DNA of 64,000 nucleotides, taken from NCBI GenBank assembly GCA_947493535.1, contig CANLRK010000003.1:310001-374000 (forward strand), written 5' to 3'. Positions 63,870-64,000 of this stretch are shown one piece after another. How positions within the stretch are numbered: position 1 is the first letter of the stretch; every line of letters starts with the position of its first letter. The stretch comes from an uncultured Flavobacteriaceae bacterium. GTDB lineage: Bacteria > Bacteroidota > Bacteroidia > Flavobacteriales > Flavobacteriaceae. A program made the position numbers and the translations under genes. The notes below the pieces were generated by a model that was not told where the DNA came from, made no database searches, and saw only the letters and a list, made by a program, of their open reading frames with translations.

Positions 63870-64000
63870 TTATTTAAAGTATGAAAAATCCTCTCCTTCT
63901 TCAATTTTTAATAAACTTTCGTAAATCATTTTAATCACGTTTTCAACATCTTCACGGTGAACCATTTCTACCGTAGTATGCATGTAGCGTAAAGGTAATG
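63870..64000 (-). CDS. M42 family metallopeptidase, C-terminal end (cut by window edge)
   Basis: The last 43 codons of a gene entering from the right. The translation contains LPLRYMHTTVEMVHREDVEN, the signature near the C-terminus of M42 glutamyl aminopeptidases/endoglucanase-like peptidases, then VIKMIYESLLKIEEGEDFS and the stop. The His in MHTT is a metal ligand in the family. The rest of the enzyme is outside the window. Confidence 0.88.
   Translation of the reverse strand, partial: LPLRYMHTTVEMVHREDVENVIKMIYESLLKIEEGEDFSYFK

Noticed and set aside
1-64000. tRNA, rRNA, CRISPR arrays, insertion sequences or prophage
   Set aside because: No cloverleaf-like sequence, regularly spaced repeats, transposase or integrase was recognised; the S74 proteins are phage-like only in their C-terminal domain and carry bacterial signal peptides.

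Overview
The window is an AT-rich bacterial chromosome segment from a member of the Bacteroidota, almost certainly family Flavobacteriaceae. Supporting signs are several secreted proteins ending in type IX secretion (T9SS) type A sorting domains (YPNP ... G-x-Y ... KK-hydrophobic), -7 elements of the TAnnTTTG type, scarce Shine-Dalgarno sequences, frequent TTG/GTG starts, and the neighbourhood SAM hydrolase-phoH-purC. Genus cannot be fixed by reading. No tRNA, rRNA, CRISPR array, phage or insertion sequence was seen. Both window edges cut genes: dnaA on the left and an M42 aminopeptidase on the right.

Layout. 1-17.6 kb is housekeeping: dnaA, a thioesterase, yigZ-like, an EamA transporter, a HAD hydrolase, ribD, an LEA-type lipoprotein, an acetyltransferase, prmC, pssA, a GH25 hydrolase, lptB, an AhpD-like protein, tatC, a KdsD-type isomerase, recQ, pabB, tilS and a DsbD-like protein. 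17.6-22.6 kb holds an ECF sigma factor with a membrane TPR anti-sigma-like protein, divergent from a small acidic lipoprotein and a TPR-CHAT putative cysteine protease. The anti-sigma gene and the divergent operon share an upstream promoter-like motif. After a YifB-type ATPase comes locus 1 (24.2-34.9 kb): TPR histidine kinase, LytTR regulator, an orphan sorting-domain-like peptide, an LRR protein with a dockerin-like end, two T9SS cargo proteins and an S74 'tail-fibre' protein.

34.9-38.5 kb is metabolic (RluA-type enzyme, panB, an NTF2-like protein, sdaA). Locus 2 (38.6-46.8 kb) repeats the theme: a paralogous TPR kinase and LytTR regulator, a 390-base gap with a likely small RNA, two S74 proteins in tandem and a T9SS GH85 endoglycosidase. 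46.9-64 kb carries dnaK, a PD40 protein, DUF1801, an uncharacterised protein, a nitronate monooxygenase, an ABM-type monooxygenase, a SAM hydrolase, phoH, purC, a TlpA-like lipoprotein, two DUF3857/transglutaminase paralogues (one without its catalytic residues) and a large T9SS metalloprotease.

The most interesting observation is regulatory. Each LytTR regulator has, close by, direct repeats spaced exactly 21 bp that lie about 27-29 bp upstream of a flavobacterial -7 element. Locus 1 has one pair (TTYACTAAAAA). Locus 2 has three (TATCCCY): before the kinase, before the candidate small RNA, and before the first S74 gene. This is the geometry expected of LytTR operators and suggests two parallel sensor-adhesin circuits, one including a regulated small RNA. 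Both the operators and the RNA are inferences from sequence alone.
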